DNA of 5,635 nt, taken from assembly GCA_026391755.1 (NCBI GenBank), contig JAPLDN010000292.1, positions 1 to 5,635 of the forward strand. The letters run 5' to 3'. The notes under the pieces are model-generated. The model was not told the origin of the DNA and made no database searches. It saw only the letters and a program-made list of their open reading frames with translations. Made by a program: the position numbers and the translations under genes. The stretch comes from Bacteroidota bacterium (lineage in GTDB: Bacteria; Bacteroidota; Bacteroidia; Bacteroidales; FEN-979). Shown here piece after piece: positions 1 through 5,614 of this stretch (position 1 is the stretch's first letter; the number at the start of each line of letters is the position of its first letter).

Positions 1-777
1 CAGGTCAACCCCTGCTTCTTTGAGTATACGCACCAGGGCCACCGAGTCGGCGATGGTACATCCGCAATCCGCCCAATCTGTAGATGAGATCCTTACAAAT
101 AATAAATATTCAGAAGGGATTTCAGCCCTGATCCCATCGACGATCTCAAGCAGAAGGCGGATGCGGTTTTCAAATGAACCCCCGTAATCATCGTTCCGCT
201 TATTGCATAAAGGAGAGAGGAATTCATGCAACAGGTAGCCGTGTGCCGCATGGATTTCAATGATTCGGAATCCCGCTTCAACCGCCCTTTTAGCTGCTGC
301 AATAAAATCCTGTCGCACCTTGGCTATGCCTTCAATGCTTAAGGCTGCAGGGACTGCAGTATCGGATGAAAAAGGGACGGAACCTGGTGCGACAGTCTCC
401 CATCCGCCTTCTGAAGGCGGCAGCAAACGCTCCCCTTTCCATGGGGCATCAAAGCTTGCCTTACGCCCTGCATGGGCCAGCTGTATGCCGGGAACAGAAC
501 CCTGTTTGCTGATAAAGGAGGTTATTTTCTTCAGAAAAGTAACATGCCCGTCCTGCCAGATGCCCAGGTCGGCTATGGAAATCCGGCCTTCGGGGGAAAC
601 CGCAGTGGCTTCGGAAATAACTGCTGCAGCTCCTCCAACGGCCCGGCTGCCAAGGTGTACCAGGTGCCAGTCATTGGCAAATCCGTCTTTTCCTGAATAC
701 TGGCACATGGGGGAAACAACCAGGCGGTTTTTCAATTGAGTGCCCCTGATTTTTATAGTACTGAAAAGTGTACTCAT
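1..777 (-). CDS. NADH:flavin oxidoreductase, Old Yellow Enzyme family, YqjM-like (3' end cut by window edge)
   Basis: The frame runs without a stop from ATG 777 to the window edge, giving 259 residues of an expected ~340-350. It reads as a YqjM-class Old Yellow Enzyme, an FMN-dependent cytoplasmic ene-reductase that reduces activated C=C bonds using NAD(P)H. Visible family marks are SPMCQYS with the class-defining redox Cys25 and Tyr27 near FMN, LGIWQDGH, GIQLAHAGRKA, the substrate-anion-binding pair His176 and His179 in IEIHAAHGYL with Tyr181 as the likely proton donor, and LSPLCNKRNDDYGGSFENR. The missing C-terminus would hold the FMN-phosphate site and, in YqjM, the arginine finger that completes the partner subunit's active site. 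The start is set by alignment of the N-terminus (STLFSTIKIRGTQLKNR) with YqjM. There is no Shine-Dalgarno sequence, as usual in Bacteroidota. It is divergent from the dehydrogenase at 832. The natural substrate cannot be read from the sequence. Confidence 0.93.
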   Translation of the reverse strand, partial: MSTLFSTIKIRGTQLKNRLVVSPMCQYSGKDGFANDWHLVHLGSRAVGGAAAVISEATAVSPEGRISIADLGIWQDGHVTFLKKITSFISKQGSVPGIQLAHAGRKASFDAPWKGERLLPPSEGGWETVAPGSVPFSSDTAVPAALSIEGIAKVRQDFIAAAKRAVEAGFRIIEIHAAHGYLLHEFLSPLCNKRNDDYGGSFENRIRLLLEIVDGIRAEIPSEYLLFVRISSTDWADCGCTIADSVALVRILKEAGVDL

Positions 778-802
778 AATCATTCAAAATTTTAAATCCT
801 GT

Positions 803-810
803 TATATTTG
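803..810 (+). promoter_or_regulatory. Candidate Bacteroidota -7 element (TATATTTG) for the Gfo/Idh/MocA gene
   Basis: TATATTTG matches the Bacteroidota -7 consensus TAnnTTTG exactly and lies 21 bp before ATG 832, so transcription would begin about 15 nt upstream of the start codon. No TTG is found at the expected -33 position (around 780-784), which weakens the call. The 54-bp divergent gap must also hold the promoter of the OYE gene, for which I found no clean match. Confidence 0.4.
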
Positions 811-831
811 TAAACTGGAAAATACAAAACT

Positions 832-2244
832 ATGAAAAAGAAGCTGACAAGACGCGAAGCGCTGAAAACCCTCGGACTGACGATCGGGGGAGCTGCTATC
901 GGCATACAGGGATTTTCCCAGGTCGCTGACAATAAATTTGAATATTCACTGGGGCTTGATGAGGTATTCAAACCTATAGACAATCCGCTTGGAAGACCAA
1001 TTACAGCTATCACATGCGGAGCCGGCAACAGGGGTAATGTGTACGGAGGATATGCTGTGAATTTCCCGGAGCAGATCAAGATCATAGGTGTTGCCGAACC
1101 TATCCCCATTAGGAATGAGAGGTATACCAAAATTCATCAGATCCCCGAAGAAAACAGGTTCAGGACCTGGGAGGATGTGTTCAGGAGGCCGAAATTCGCC
1201 GATGTCATCATCATTACCATGCCCGATAACCTTCATTACGTTCCTTGTATGAAGGCTCTTGAAATGGGCTATGATGTGCTGCTCGAAAAACCTATGGCCC
1301 AGAGCGAGCAGGAATGCAGGGACATCCTTTCCATGGTAAAGAAGACCGGGAGGATAGTTGCGATCTGCCATGTTCTGCGGTATTCCCCGTATTTTATAAA
1401 AATGAGAAAACTGATTGCCGAAGGTGCGATAGGTGAATTAGTGAGCTTTCAGCATATGGAGCCGATCTATCATATCCATATGTCCCATTCCTATGTACGA
1501 GGCAACTGGCACAATTCAAAAGAAACAACCCCTATCATCCTCGCCAAGTCCTGCCATGACCTGGATATTCTCAGGTGGATGATTGGAAAACCATGTAAAA
1601 GCATTGCGGCAATGGGCGACCTGAAATGGTTCAGGAAGGAAAATGCCCCGGCAGGAAGCACCGACCGTTGCATGAATGGCTGCGCCGTGGAAGCCAGTTG
1701 CCCTTATTCTGCCTTAAAAGTGTACGCTGCTTCGAGGGATTGGACCTATGTATTCGATCTTCCTGACGATAAGGATAAGCAACAGGATGCAGTGATGGAA
1801 TACCTGCGCACCACCAATTACGGCCGTTGTGTTTATCGTATGGATAACGACCAGCCTGACCATTATATCACTTCGATTCAGTTTGAAGACAACATCACTG
1901 CGAATTTCTCCATGGAAGCCTTCACTTCTTATGGCGGCCGCCGCACACGGGTTATGGGTTCCATGGGAGACATGGTTGGCGATATGGAGGAACTGACGCT
2001 TACCGATTTCAGGACAAAAAAATCTGTGAAACTCGTTCCTGCTGCCGAGGATGTTGACAAACTAAAGACCAGCGGGCATGGGGGAGGAGACTGGAACCTG
2101 ATGCGGGATTTCGTGCTTGCGGTTTCAAACCAGGATCCTAAATACCTCACTTCCACTATTGACCAGTCCATCGAAAGCCATGTCATGGGATTTGCCGCTG
2201 AGAAAAGCCGTACTACCGGGCAGATAGTTCAGGTAAGGATGTAA
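832..2244 (+). CDS. Gfo/Idh/MocA family oxidoreductase with Tat signal peptide
   Basis: A complete 470-residue protein. Residues 1-30 form a twin-arginine signal: T6-R7-R8-E-A-L-K, then a hydrophobic stretch (about 13-28) ending GFS|Q, so the enzyme is probably exported folded with its nicotinamide cofactor already bound. The mature part starts with a Rossmann fold (ITAITCGAGNRGNVYGGY, glycine motif 63-68), followed by the family's E152-K153-P154 motif and the Gfo/Idh/MocA C-terminal domain, with the HDLD catalytic-type motif at 242-245 (SCHDLDILRW). Three cysteines at 280, 284 and 290 lie in RCMNGCAVEASCPYSA, a segment I recall from a secreted subgroup of this family. Such enzymes oxidise or rearrange sugars, inositols or related polyols. 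The substrate here is unknown and no sugar-degradation genes adjoin. The start is fixed by the signal peptide. Downstream lie hairpins that can act as a terminator. Confidence 0.92.
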   Translation: MKKKLTRREALKTLGLTIGGAAIGIQGFSQVADNKFEYSLGLDEVFKPIDNPLGRPITAITCGAGNRGNVYGGYAVNFPEQIKIIGVAEPIPIRNERYTKIHQIPEENRFRTWEDVFRRPKFADVIIITMPDNLHYVPCMKALEMGYDVLLEKPMAQSEQECRDILSMVKKTGRIVAICHVLRYSPYFIKMRKLIAEGAIGELVSFQHMEPIYHIHMSHSYVRGNWHNSKETTPIILAKSCHDLDILRWMIGKPCKSIAAMGDLKWFRKENAPAGSTDRCMNGCAVEASCPYSALKVYAASRDWTYVFDLPDDKDKQQDAVMEYLRTTNYGRCVYRMDNDQPDHYITSIQFEDNITANFSMEAFTSYGGRRTRVMGSMGDMVGDMEELTLTDFRTKKSVKLVPAAEDVDKLKTSGHGGGDWNLMRDFVLAVSNQDPKYLTSTIDQSIESHVMGFAAEKSRTTGQIVQVRM

Positions 2245-2246
2245 GG

Positions 2247-2276
2247 AAAATACGAACGCCCCGCTGGGGGGCGTTC
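2247..2276 (-). terminator. GC-rich hairpin with short T tract, putative 3' end of the minus-strand RNA
   Basis: Arms 2254-2262 and 2268-2276 (GAACGCCCC / GGGGCGTTC) form a perfect 9-bp stem with a 5-nt loop. On the minus strand the stem is followed by GTATTTTCC (TTTT at 2250-2247), a modest terminator tail. On the plus strand no T run follows immediately, but the stem lies 9 bp after the stop codon of the Gfo/Idh/MocA gene and may help stop or protect that transcript, so it could serve both directions. Confidence 0.5.
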
Positions 2277-2415
2277 AAGCATTCTTGCTTTTATCCGTTT
2301 AACGGATCTTTTTATTGAGCCGTGGGCTCTCTGAACCGCATTAAGGTTGCCCTTAATGTGCACAAAACTTACATTTTGTAACCTGTTTCTTTTTTTCTTT
2401 TTATCAGATTAGTTC
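2254..2415 (-). ncRNA. Candidate structured small RNA of five tandem hairpins with its own promoter
   Basis: Read on the minus strand from a start expected near 2415, the sequence has an A-rich 5' part, then five perfect, almost contiguous hairpins. These are CATTAAGG-GCAA-CCTTAATG (2358-2339), GAGCC-CAC-GGCTC (2329-2317), ATCCGT-TAA-ACGGAT (2307-2293), AAGCA-AGAA-TGCTT (2290-2277) and the 9-bp GC stem (2276-2254) followed by a short T run. Three points favour the minus strand: a near-ideal promoter at 2421-2451, a GNRA tetraloop (GCAA) that exists only on this strand, and a terminator-like last stem. No open frame of useful length lies inside. I do not recognise an RNA family; it lacks the hallmarks of RNase P RNA, tmRNA or SRP RNA. 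The alternative is a set of 3'-end hairpins of the neighbouring gene or a palindromic repeat element. Confidence 0.42.
2293..2313 (+). terminator. Possible plus-strand terminator after the Gfo/Idh/MocA gene
   Basis: ATCCGT (2293-2298) and ACGGAT (2302-2307) form a 6-bp stem with a TTA loop, followed directly by CTTTTT (2308-2313). Together with the GC-rich stem at 2254-2276 this could end transcription of the gene stopping at 2244. The stem is short, and the same bases form one of the five hairpins of the candidate minus-strand RNA. Confidence 0.35.
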
Positions 2416-2420
2416 TGGTA

Positions 2421-2451
2421 CAAATGTAATCCTGCCGGAGCCATTTGTCAA
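2421..2451 (-). promoter_or_regulatory. Bacteroidota-type promoter facing leftward into the hairpin array
   Basis: On the minus strand, TTG (2451-2449, within TTGACA) is followed by a 20-nt spacer and TACATTTG (2428-2421), an exact match to the TTG-N19/20-TAnnTTTG promoter form of this phylum. The predicted start lies near 2414-2416. No protein gene begins downstream on this strand before the convergent Gfo/Idh/MocA gene, so the promoter would drive a short RNA. Confidence 0.55.
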
Positions 2452-2583
2452 GGGGTTTTAACATTTTTTAACTCTTGGGATATCAACAGGCTCCTGTTCA
2501 AGTTTTTCAGGTTCCTCCGGCATAAAGTGTTCAAATATTGATTATATCCTCAGACTTGGAAAAAGGATATTATTTCTCCTTTT
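2452..2583. other. AT-rich intergenic stretch without a recognised feature
   Basis: This is the space between the two outward-facing promoters. It is AT-rich, has no credible open frame, and contains only weak inverted repeats, such as AACAG-GCTC-CTGTT and ATATCC (2544-2549) / GGATAT (2565-2570). The second pair might be an operator upstream of the scoA promoter, but six-base arms in AT-rich DNA are poor evidence. Confidence 0.5.
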
Positions 2584-2614
2584 TTTGGTTTTATTTAGAA
2601 TTATTATAAATTTG
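2584..2614 (+). promoter_or_regulatory. Bacteroidota-type promoter of scoAB
   Basis: TTTG (2584-2587) at the -33 position, a 19-nt spacer, then TAAATTTG (2607-2614) match the phylum consensus exactly. The predicted start near 2621 leaves a leader of only about 12 nt before ATG 2633, with no Shine-Dalgarno sequence. This fits the A/T-rich initiation context of Bacteroidota. Confidence 0.65.
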
Positions 2615-2632
2615 TGAAAGATTCTTTATCAC

Positions 2633-3325
2633 ATGAACAAAGTAGTGCAAAACGCTCAGGAAGCAATACTCGGAATCGAAAGCAATATGACCCTGATGCT
2701 GGGTGGTTTCGGTCTCTGCGGCATACCCGAAAACTGTATCGCTGCCCTTGCCGCTTCCGACATTACAGGCCTTACCTGCATTTCGAACAACGCAGGGGTC
2801 GATGGCTTTGGTCTCGGCATGCTCCTCAGAAAACACCAGATCAGGAAAATGATCTCTTCCTATGTGGGAGAGAACAAGGAATTTGAGCGACAACTCTTAA
2901 GCGGAGAACTTGAAGTCGAGCTTATCCCCCAGGGAACCCTGGCTGAGCGTTGCCGGGCCGGGGGAGCCGGAATTCCGGCTTTTTACGTTCCTGCAGGTTA
3001 CGGCACTGAAGTGGCTGAAGGTAAACCGGTCAGGCAATTCGAAGGCAAGATGTATCTCGAAGAGCAATGGCTCAGGGCCGACTTCGCAATTGTCAAAGCA
3101 TGGAAAGGCGATACAAGCGGAAACCTGGTATACAGGAATGTTGCCAACAATTTCAACCAGGCGATGGCCATGGCGGGCAGGATCACTGTTGCCGAAGTGG
3201 AGGAACTGGTCCCGGTCGGCAGCCTGGATCCCAACCATATCCATACCCCGGGGGTATTTGTTCAAAGGATCTTCAAGGGAAGCAATTATGAAAAAAGGAT
3301 AGAATTTATGACGACCAGAGACTAA
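2633..3325 (+). CDS. scoA: 3-oxoacid CoA-transferase, subunit A (alpha)
   Basis: The 230-residue alpha subunit of a succinyl-CoA:3-oxoacid CoA-transferase (SCOT), a cytoplasmic enzyme that with subunit B transfers CoA from succinyl-CoA to acetoacetate or back. The length matches the usual ~230 residues, and the whole chain can be followed against Bacillus ScoA. Marks are GGFGLCGIP (24-32, the glycine-rich CoA-transferase family signature), SNNAGVD (51-57), SYVGENKEFERQ (76-87), GELEVELIPQGTLAERCRAGGAGIPAFY (91-118) and VAEVEELVPVGSLDPNHIHTPGVFV (186-210). ATG 2633 is chosen because the N-terminus MNKVVQNAQEAI aligns with the family start and lies just after a strong promoter. It is followed 59 bp later by scoB on the same strand, so the two are co-transcribed. 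Acetoacetyl-CoA transferase activity on other short-chain acids cannot be excluded. Confidence 0.95.
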   Translation: MNKVVQNAQEAILGIESNMTLMLGGFGLCGIPENCIAALAASDITGLTCISNNAGVDGFGLGMLLRKHQIRKMISSYVGENKEFERQLLSGELEVELIPQGTLAERCRAGGAGIPAFYVPAGYGTEVAEGKPVRQFEGKMYLEEQWLRADFAIVKAWKGDTSGNLVYRNVANNFNQAMAMAGRITVAEVEELVPVGSLDPNHIHTPGVFVQRIFKGSNYEKRIEFMTTRD

Positions 3326-3355
3326 CATCACTCATCACTCATGGCTCATCACTCA
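3326..3355 (+). repeat. Tandem heptamer repeat between scoA and scoB
   Basis: Directly after the scoA stop codon, four 7-bp units follow without gaps: CATCACT (3326-3332), CATCACT (3333-3339), CATGGCT (3340-3346, two changes) and CATCACT (3347-3353), then CA. I recall similar 'ACTCAT'-type short repeats in gaps between genes of other Bacteroidota. Here it fills half of the 59-bp spacer of what should be a tight operon. It makes no hairpin and no promoter match. Confidence 0.75.
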
Positions 3356-3384
3356 ATTAACAATAATCACCGATATTTATCAGT

Positions 3385-4041
3385 ATGGCTTTAGATAAAA
3401 CCGGAATAGCAAAACGAATCGCCCTGGAACTCCACGACGGGTATTACGTGAACCTGGGAATCGGCATCCCCACTCTCGTCGCGAATTATATCCCGAAGGG
3501 AGTTCAGATCATATTACAATCCGAAAACGGGCTTCTTGGTATTGGCCCCTTCCCCTCGAGAGATGAAGTTGATCCAGACCTTATCAATGCAGGGAAACAA
3601 ACCATCACCGCATTACCGGGTGCTGCATTTTTTGATTCTTCGATGAGCTTTGCAATGATCAGGGGCGGGCATGTCGACCTTACCGTGCTGGGGGCTTTTG
3701 AAGTTTCTGAAACCGGCGATATTGCAAGCTGGAAAATACCGGGCAAACTGGTCAAGGGAATGGGAGGGGCGATGGACCTCGTGGCATCCGCCCGCAATAT
3801 TATTGTAGCCATGATGCATACCAATCCGCAGGGCGAATCAAAACTCCTGAAGAAATGCACACTGCCGCTTACCGGAGTAGGAGTGGTAAAACTCATAGTC
3901 ACTGACCTGGCAGTCCTCGATGTCACCCCCGATGGGTTCAGGCTCCTCGAACGGGCTCCAGGCGTGAGCGTGGAACAGATCAAAGCTGCCACCGAAGGCC
4001 GGCTCATCATCGAAGACGACATCCCCGAAATCAGTATGTGA
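3385..4041 (+). CDS. scoB: 3-oxoacid CoA-transferase, subunit B (beta)
   Basis: The 218-residue beta subunit of SCOT and catalytic partner of scoA. The nucleophilic glutamate that forms the enzyme-CoA thioester is Glu47 in SENGLLGIGPFP (46-57), the signature of type I CoA-transferases. Other marks are GIGIPT (25-30), NAGKQTITALPGAAFFDS (68-85), IRGGHVDLTVLGAFEV (92-107) and GMGGAMDL (125-132). The length equals that of characterised ScoB proteins (~216-220). ATG 3385 is supported by the conserved N-terminus (ALDKTGIAKRIALEL); no ribosome binding site is visible. It is the second gene of the scoAB unit and ends 39 bp before the convergent gene at 4081. The likely role is catabolism of acetoacetate, or making acetoacetyl-CoA in short-chain fatty acid or amino-acid metabolism. 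The direction in vivo cannot be told from sequence. Confidence 0.95.
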   Translation: MALDKTGIAKRIALELHDGYYVNLGIGIPTLVANYIPKGVQIILQSENGLLGIGPFPSRDEVDPDLINAGKQTITALPGAAFFDSSMSFAMIRGGHVDLTVLGAFEVSETGDIASWKIPGKLVKGMGGAMDLVASARNIIVAMMHTNPQGESKLLKKCTLPLTGVGVVKLIVTDLAVLDVTPDGFRLLERAPGVSVEQIKAATEGRLIIEDDIPEISM

Positions 4042-4080
4042 TTTCGTTCTCAGTCGTCATTTTTCATCGTTTTTGATGTG

Positions 4081-5274
4081 TTATTTTCCCAGCCTGATCA
4101 GGAGCCCGATTGTAACGTCAAACTGAGGAAGAACTGAGTTGGAATTGATACAGTAATTCATTGTGGCGATATCATTGCTATAAAGGAATGGAGCATCCTT
4201 CGAATGAACCTGGTAAAGCAGCTGGGTTTGAGCCCGAAACCCTAAAATCTTCGTGACATAAAAGTTCAGCCCTGCCCTGCCTCCGATCGCGAAGTACCAG
4301 ACATCCCTGAATAGCTTGTCTTTCATTACTATATTCACACTTCCGAAATCGAATCCGACATAGGGTTGAAGCCTTTTTAAATGAAAAAACTTATAAATCA
4401 GGCTGATCAGTATGTAATTGTTACTGAGCCCCAGCTCACCCTCCCTTGGATATCTTGTAGCGGTAATTTTAGCATAAGTATCTTCCCGTTTATACCCTAT
4501 AGCAACGTTAAGGCCCTTATAAGCATTGAGGGAAAATTCAATGCCATAGTCGGGTCCGGGGCTGAAAGCCGCCTTGCCCCCTGTAATATCCACGGTCCCA
4601 CCTGCACAATATCCGCCGTAAAAAGCAAACTCGAAAACGGTAACCCCTTGATTCAGATAAACCTGCTTTTTCCTGGCCACAGGATCATGGGAGGAAGGAA
4701 TCCCCTTAAGGGAGATGGTCGAGGCGCTTCCAATGCCGGGGTTGGGCACACTTGTTTTTCTGGAATAGAAAAGGGCAATGGAATTTGAATCGGTGAGGTC
4801 CTTTCGAATAAACAGATTGGCTTCAGCAGTTGAAGTATATTCAACAATATTGACTTCTCCGGCCTTCAGTTTTTGCTGGGACCACACCCTTCCACTTGCA
4901 TCCTGTATCATGACTGTGTTGGCGTTGGACCAAATGCCGCTGTCGGCCCGGATACTCACCCTGATCTCGAGAAAAGCCTCATGTGGAGAAAGGGATTTTA
5001 ACTGCGTTGTTTTCCAGGATTTCAGGGACTGGGAGCCTTTCGGGAAATAATACAAACGCTCACTTTCATACCCTTTTTTGTTCAGAATATCCTGTATCGC
5101 TGAAACAGCCTCGGCATAACAGTTATAGGTTGAATCACCTTCAATGATAGCCCAGAATTTGATCAGCTTTATTTTTTCTGCAAAAGCTACACGCTGGTCC
5201 CAGTCGGGGGATTGAGAGAAGACAGGTCCGGAAAAGAAAACAAGGGAAAGGAAAACAAATATGCAAAATCGCAT
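4081..5274 (-). CDS. Exported protein of unknown function with probable C-terminal outer-membrane beta-barrel
   Basis: 397 residues of no family I recognise. A signal peptide is clear (MRFCIFVFLSLVFFSGPVFS, cleavage FS|Q at 20/21), so the protein enters the periplasm and fixes the start. Residues ~21-200 form a mixed globular region, with KLIKFWAIIEGDSTYNCYAEAVSAIQDILNKKG early in it and beta-like, Ser/Thr-rich segments after. From about 208 to the end, alternating-hydrophobicity strands appear: VTVFEFAFYGGY, YGIEFSLNAYKGLNVAIGYK, NYILISLIYKFF, QPYVGFDFGSVNI, VWYFAIGGRAGLNFYV, ILGFRAQTQLLYQVH, and the terminal QFDVTIGLLIRLGK. These suggest a small outer-membrane barrel of about eight strands. 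It does not end in the usual terminal aromatic residue. Its start lies 14 bp downstream of the Pro/Lys-rich gene's stop on the same strand, so the two are probably one transcript. It converges with scoB. Confidence 0.8.
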   Translation of the reverse strand: MRFCIFVFLSLVFFSGPVFSQSPDWDQRVAFAEKIKLIKFWAIIEGDSTYNCYAEAVSAIQDILNKKGYESERLYYFPKGSQSLKSWKTTQLKSLSPHEAFLEIRVSIRADSGIWSNANTVMIQDASGRVWSQQKLKAGEVNIVEYTSTAEANLFIRKDLTDSNSIALFYSRKTSVPNPGIGSASTISLKGIPSSHDPVARKKQVYLNQGVTVFEFAFYGGYCAGGTVDITGGKAAFSPGPDYGIEFSLNAYKGLNVAIGYKREDTYAKITATRYPREGELGLSNNYILISLIYKFFHLKRLQPYVGFDFGSVNIVMKDKLFRDVWYFAIGGRAGLNFYVTKILGFRAQTQLLYQVHSKDAPFLYSNDIATMNYCINSNSVLPQFDVTIGLLIRLGK

Positions 5275-5288
5275 AAGGTAGAACGAAA

Positions 5289-5549
5289 TTAAGGCCAGGG
5301 TGGCCTGGGTGGAGCTTTGGGTTTCTTTGAGTTTGGTTTCTTAGGCTTTTCGGGCTTGGGGGGAGGTTTAGGTTTTTCAGGGCCCTGGGGCTTTGGGGGC
5401 TTCTCTGGCTTAGGCACATAATGTGGCTTAGGAGGATGTTTTGGCTTCTGAATCCCGCCTGGAGGTGACACCATCCCGGCAAATGAAACTTCAACAGGCC
5501 CGAAACCAATAAATCCGATGATAATCAGCATTGAGATCACTCTTTTCAT
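5289..5549 (-). CDS. Small secreted proline/lysine-rich protein
   Basis: 86 residues starting at ATG 5549. Residues 1-24 (MKRVISMLIIIGFIGFGPVEVSFA) form a signal peptide with a plausible cleavage at SFA|G. The remaining 62 residues contain 25 prolines and 15 lysines in PPKP, KPEKP and KPKPPP-like runs, ending in APPRPPWP. There is no lipobox cysteine and no folded domain. Such a chain should adopt an extended polyproline-II shape, like the periplasm-spanning Pro-Lys/Pro-Glu part of TonB; that comparison is one of composition only. An upstream in-frame ATG at 5603 is rejected because it would place a strong terminator stem inside the reading frame and bury the signal peptide. The gene precedes the barrel-like protein by 14 bp, suggesting a shared role at the envelope. 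Function unknown. Confidence 0.75.
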   Translation of the reverse strand: MKRVISMLIIIGFIGFGPVEVSFAGMVSPPGGIQKPKHPPKPHYVPKPEKPPKPQGPEKPKPPPKPEKPKKPNSKKPKAPPRPPWP

Positions 5550-5576
5550 TAGTTCGAATTTGGGGTTTAAAGGTAC

Positions 5577-5614
5577 AAAAAAAACGCCTGCCGACAGGAT
5601 CATCGGCAGGCGTT
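5577..5614 (-). terminator. Strong rho-independent terminator on the minus strand
   Basis: Arms 5583-5594 and 5603-5614 (AACGCCTGCCGA / TCGGCAGGCGTT) make a perfect 12-bp GC-rich stem with an 8-nt loop. Read on the minus strand it is followed by an unbroken run of eight Ts (5584-5577, overlapping the stem foot). It would end a transcript coming from beyond the right edge. A minus-strand frame reading ...DFQAS and stopping at TAA 5618-5616 just before the stem may be the end of that gene, though too few bases are visible to claim it. An attenuator role for the two genes downstream is possible. Confidence 0.85.

Noticed and set aside
260..739. Plus-strand open frame of 159 codons, complementary to the OYE gene
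   Set aside because: It lies wholly inside the strongly supported OYE coding sequence on the other strand and has no recognisable domain or upstream signals.
2544..2570. Inverted repeat ATATCC / GGATAT upstream of the scoA promoter
   Set aside because: Six-base arms separated by 15 bp in AT-rich sequence are expected by chance; no known operator is matched.
2591..2893. Minus-strand open frame of 100 codons crossing the scoA start
   Set aside because: It overlaps scoA and its promoter, and shows no signal, motif or upstream promoter of its own.
3504..4022. Minus-strand open frame of 172 codons opposite scoB
   Set aside because: It is an antisense shadow of a highly conserved gene; its Ser/Thr/Pro-rich translation looks like complementary-strand composition.
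4065..4078. CATC-GTTTTT-GATG hairpin between the convergent scoB and barrel-protein genes
   Set aside because: A 4-bp stem in T-rich DNA is too weak to call a terminator, although one is expected in this 39-bp gap.
5289..5475. Repetitive G/T-rich DNA within the Pro/Lys-rich gene, resembling a direct-repeat array
   Set aside because: The repetition is explained by Pro and Lys codons in low-complexity coding sequence; there are no regular repeat units and spacers as in CRISPR.
5550..5603. Upstream ATG at 5603 that would add 18 residues to the Pro/Lys-rich protein
   Set aside because: It would start inside the loop-side end of a strong terminator stem and put a second hydrophobic segment before a normal signal peptide; the start at 5549 gives a standard MKR... 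signal.
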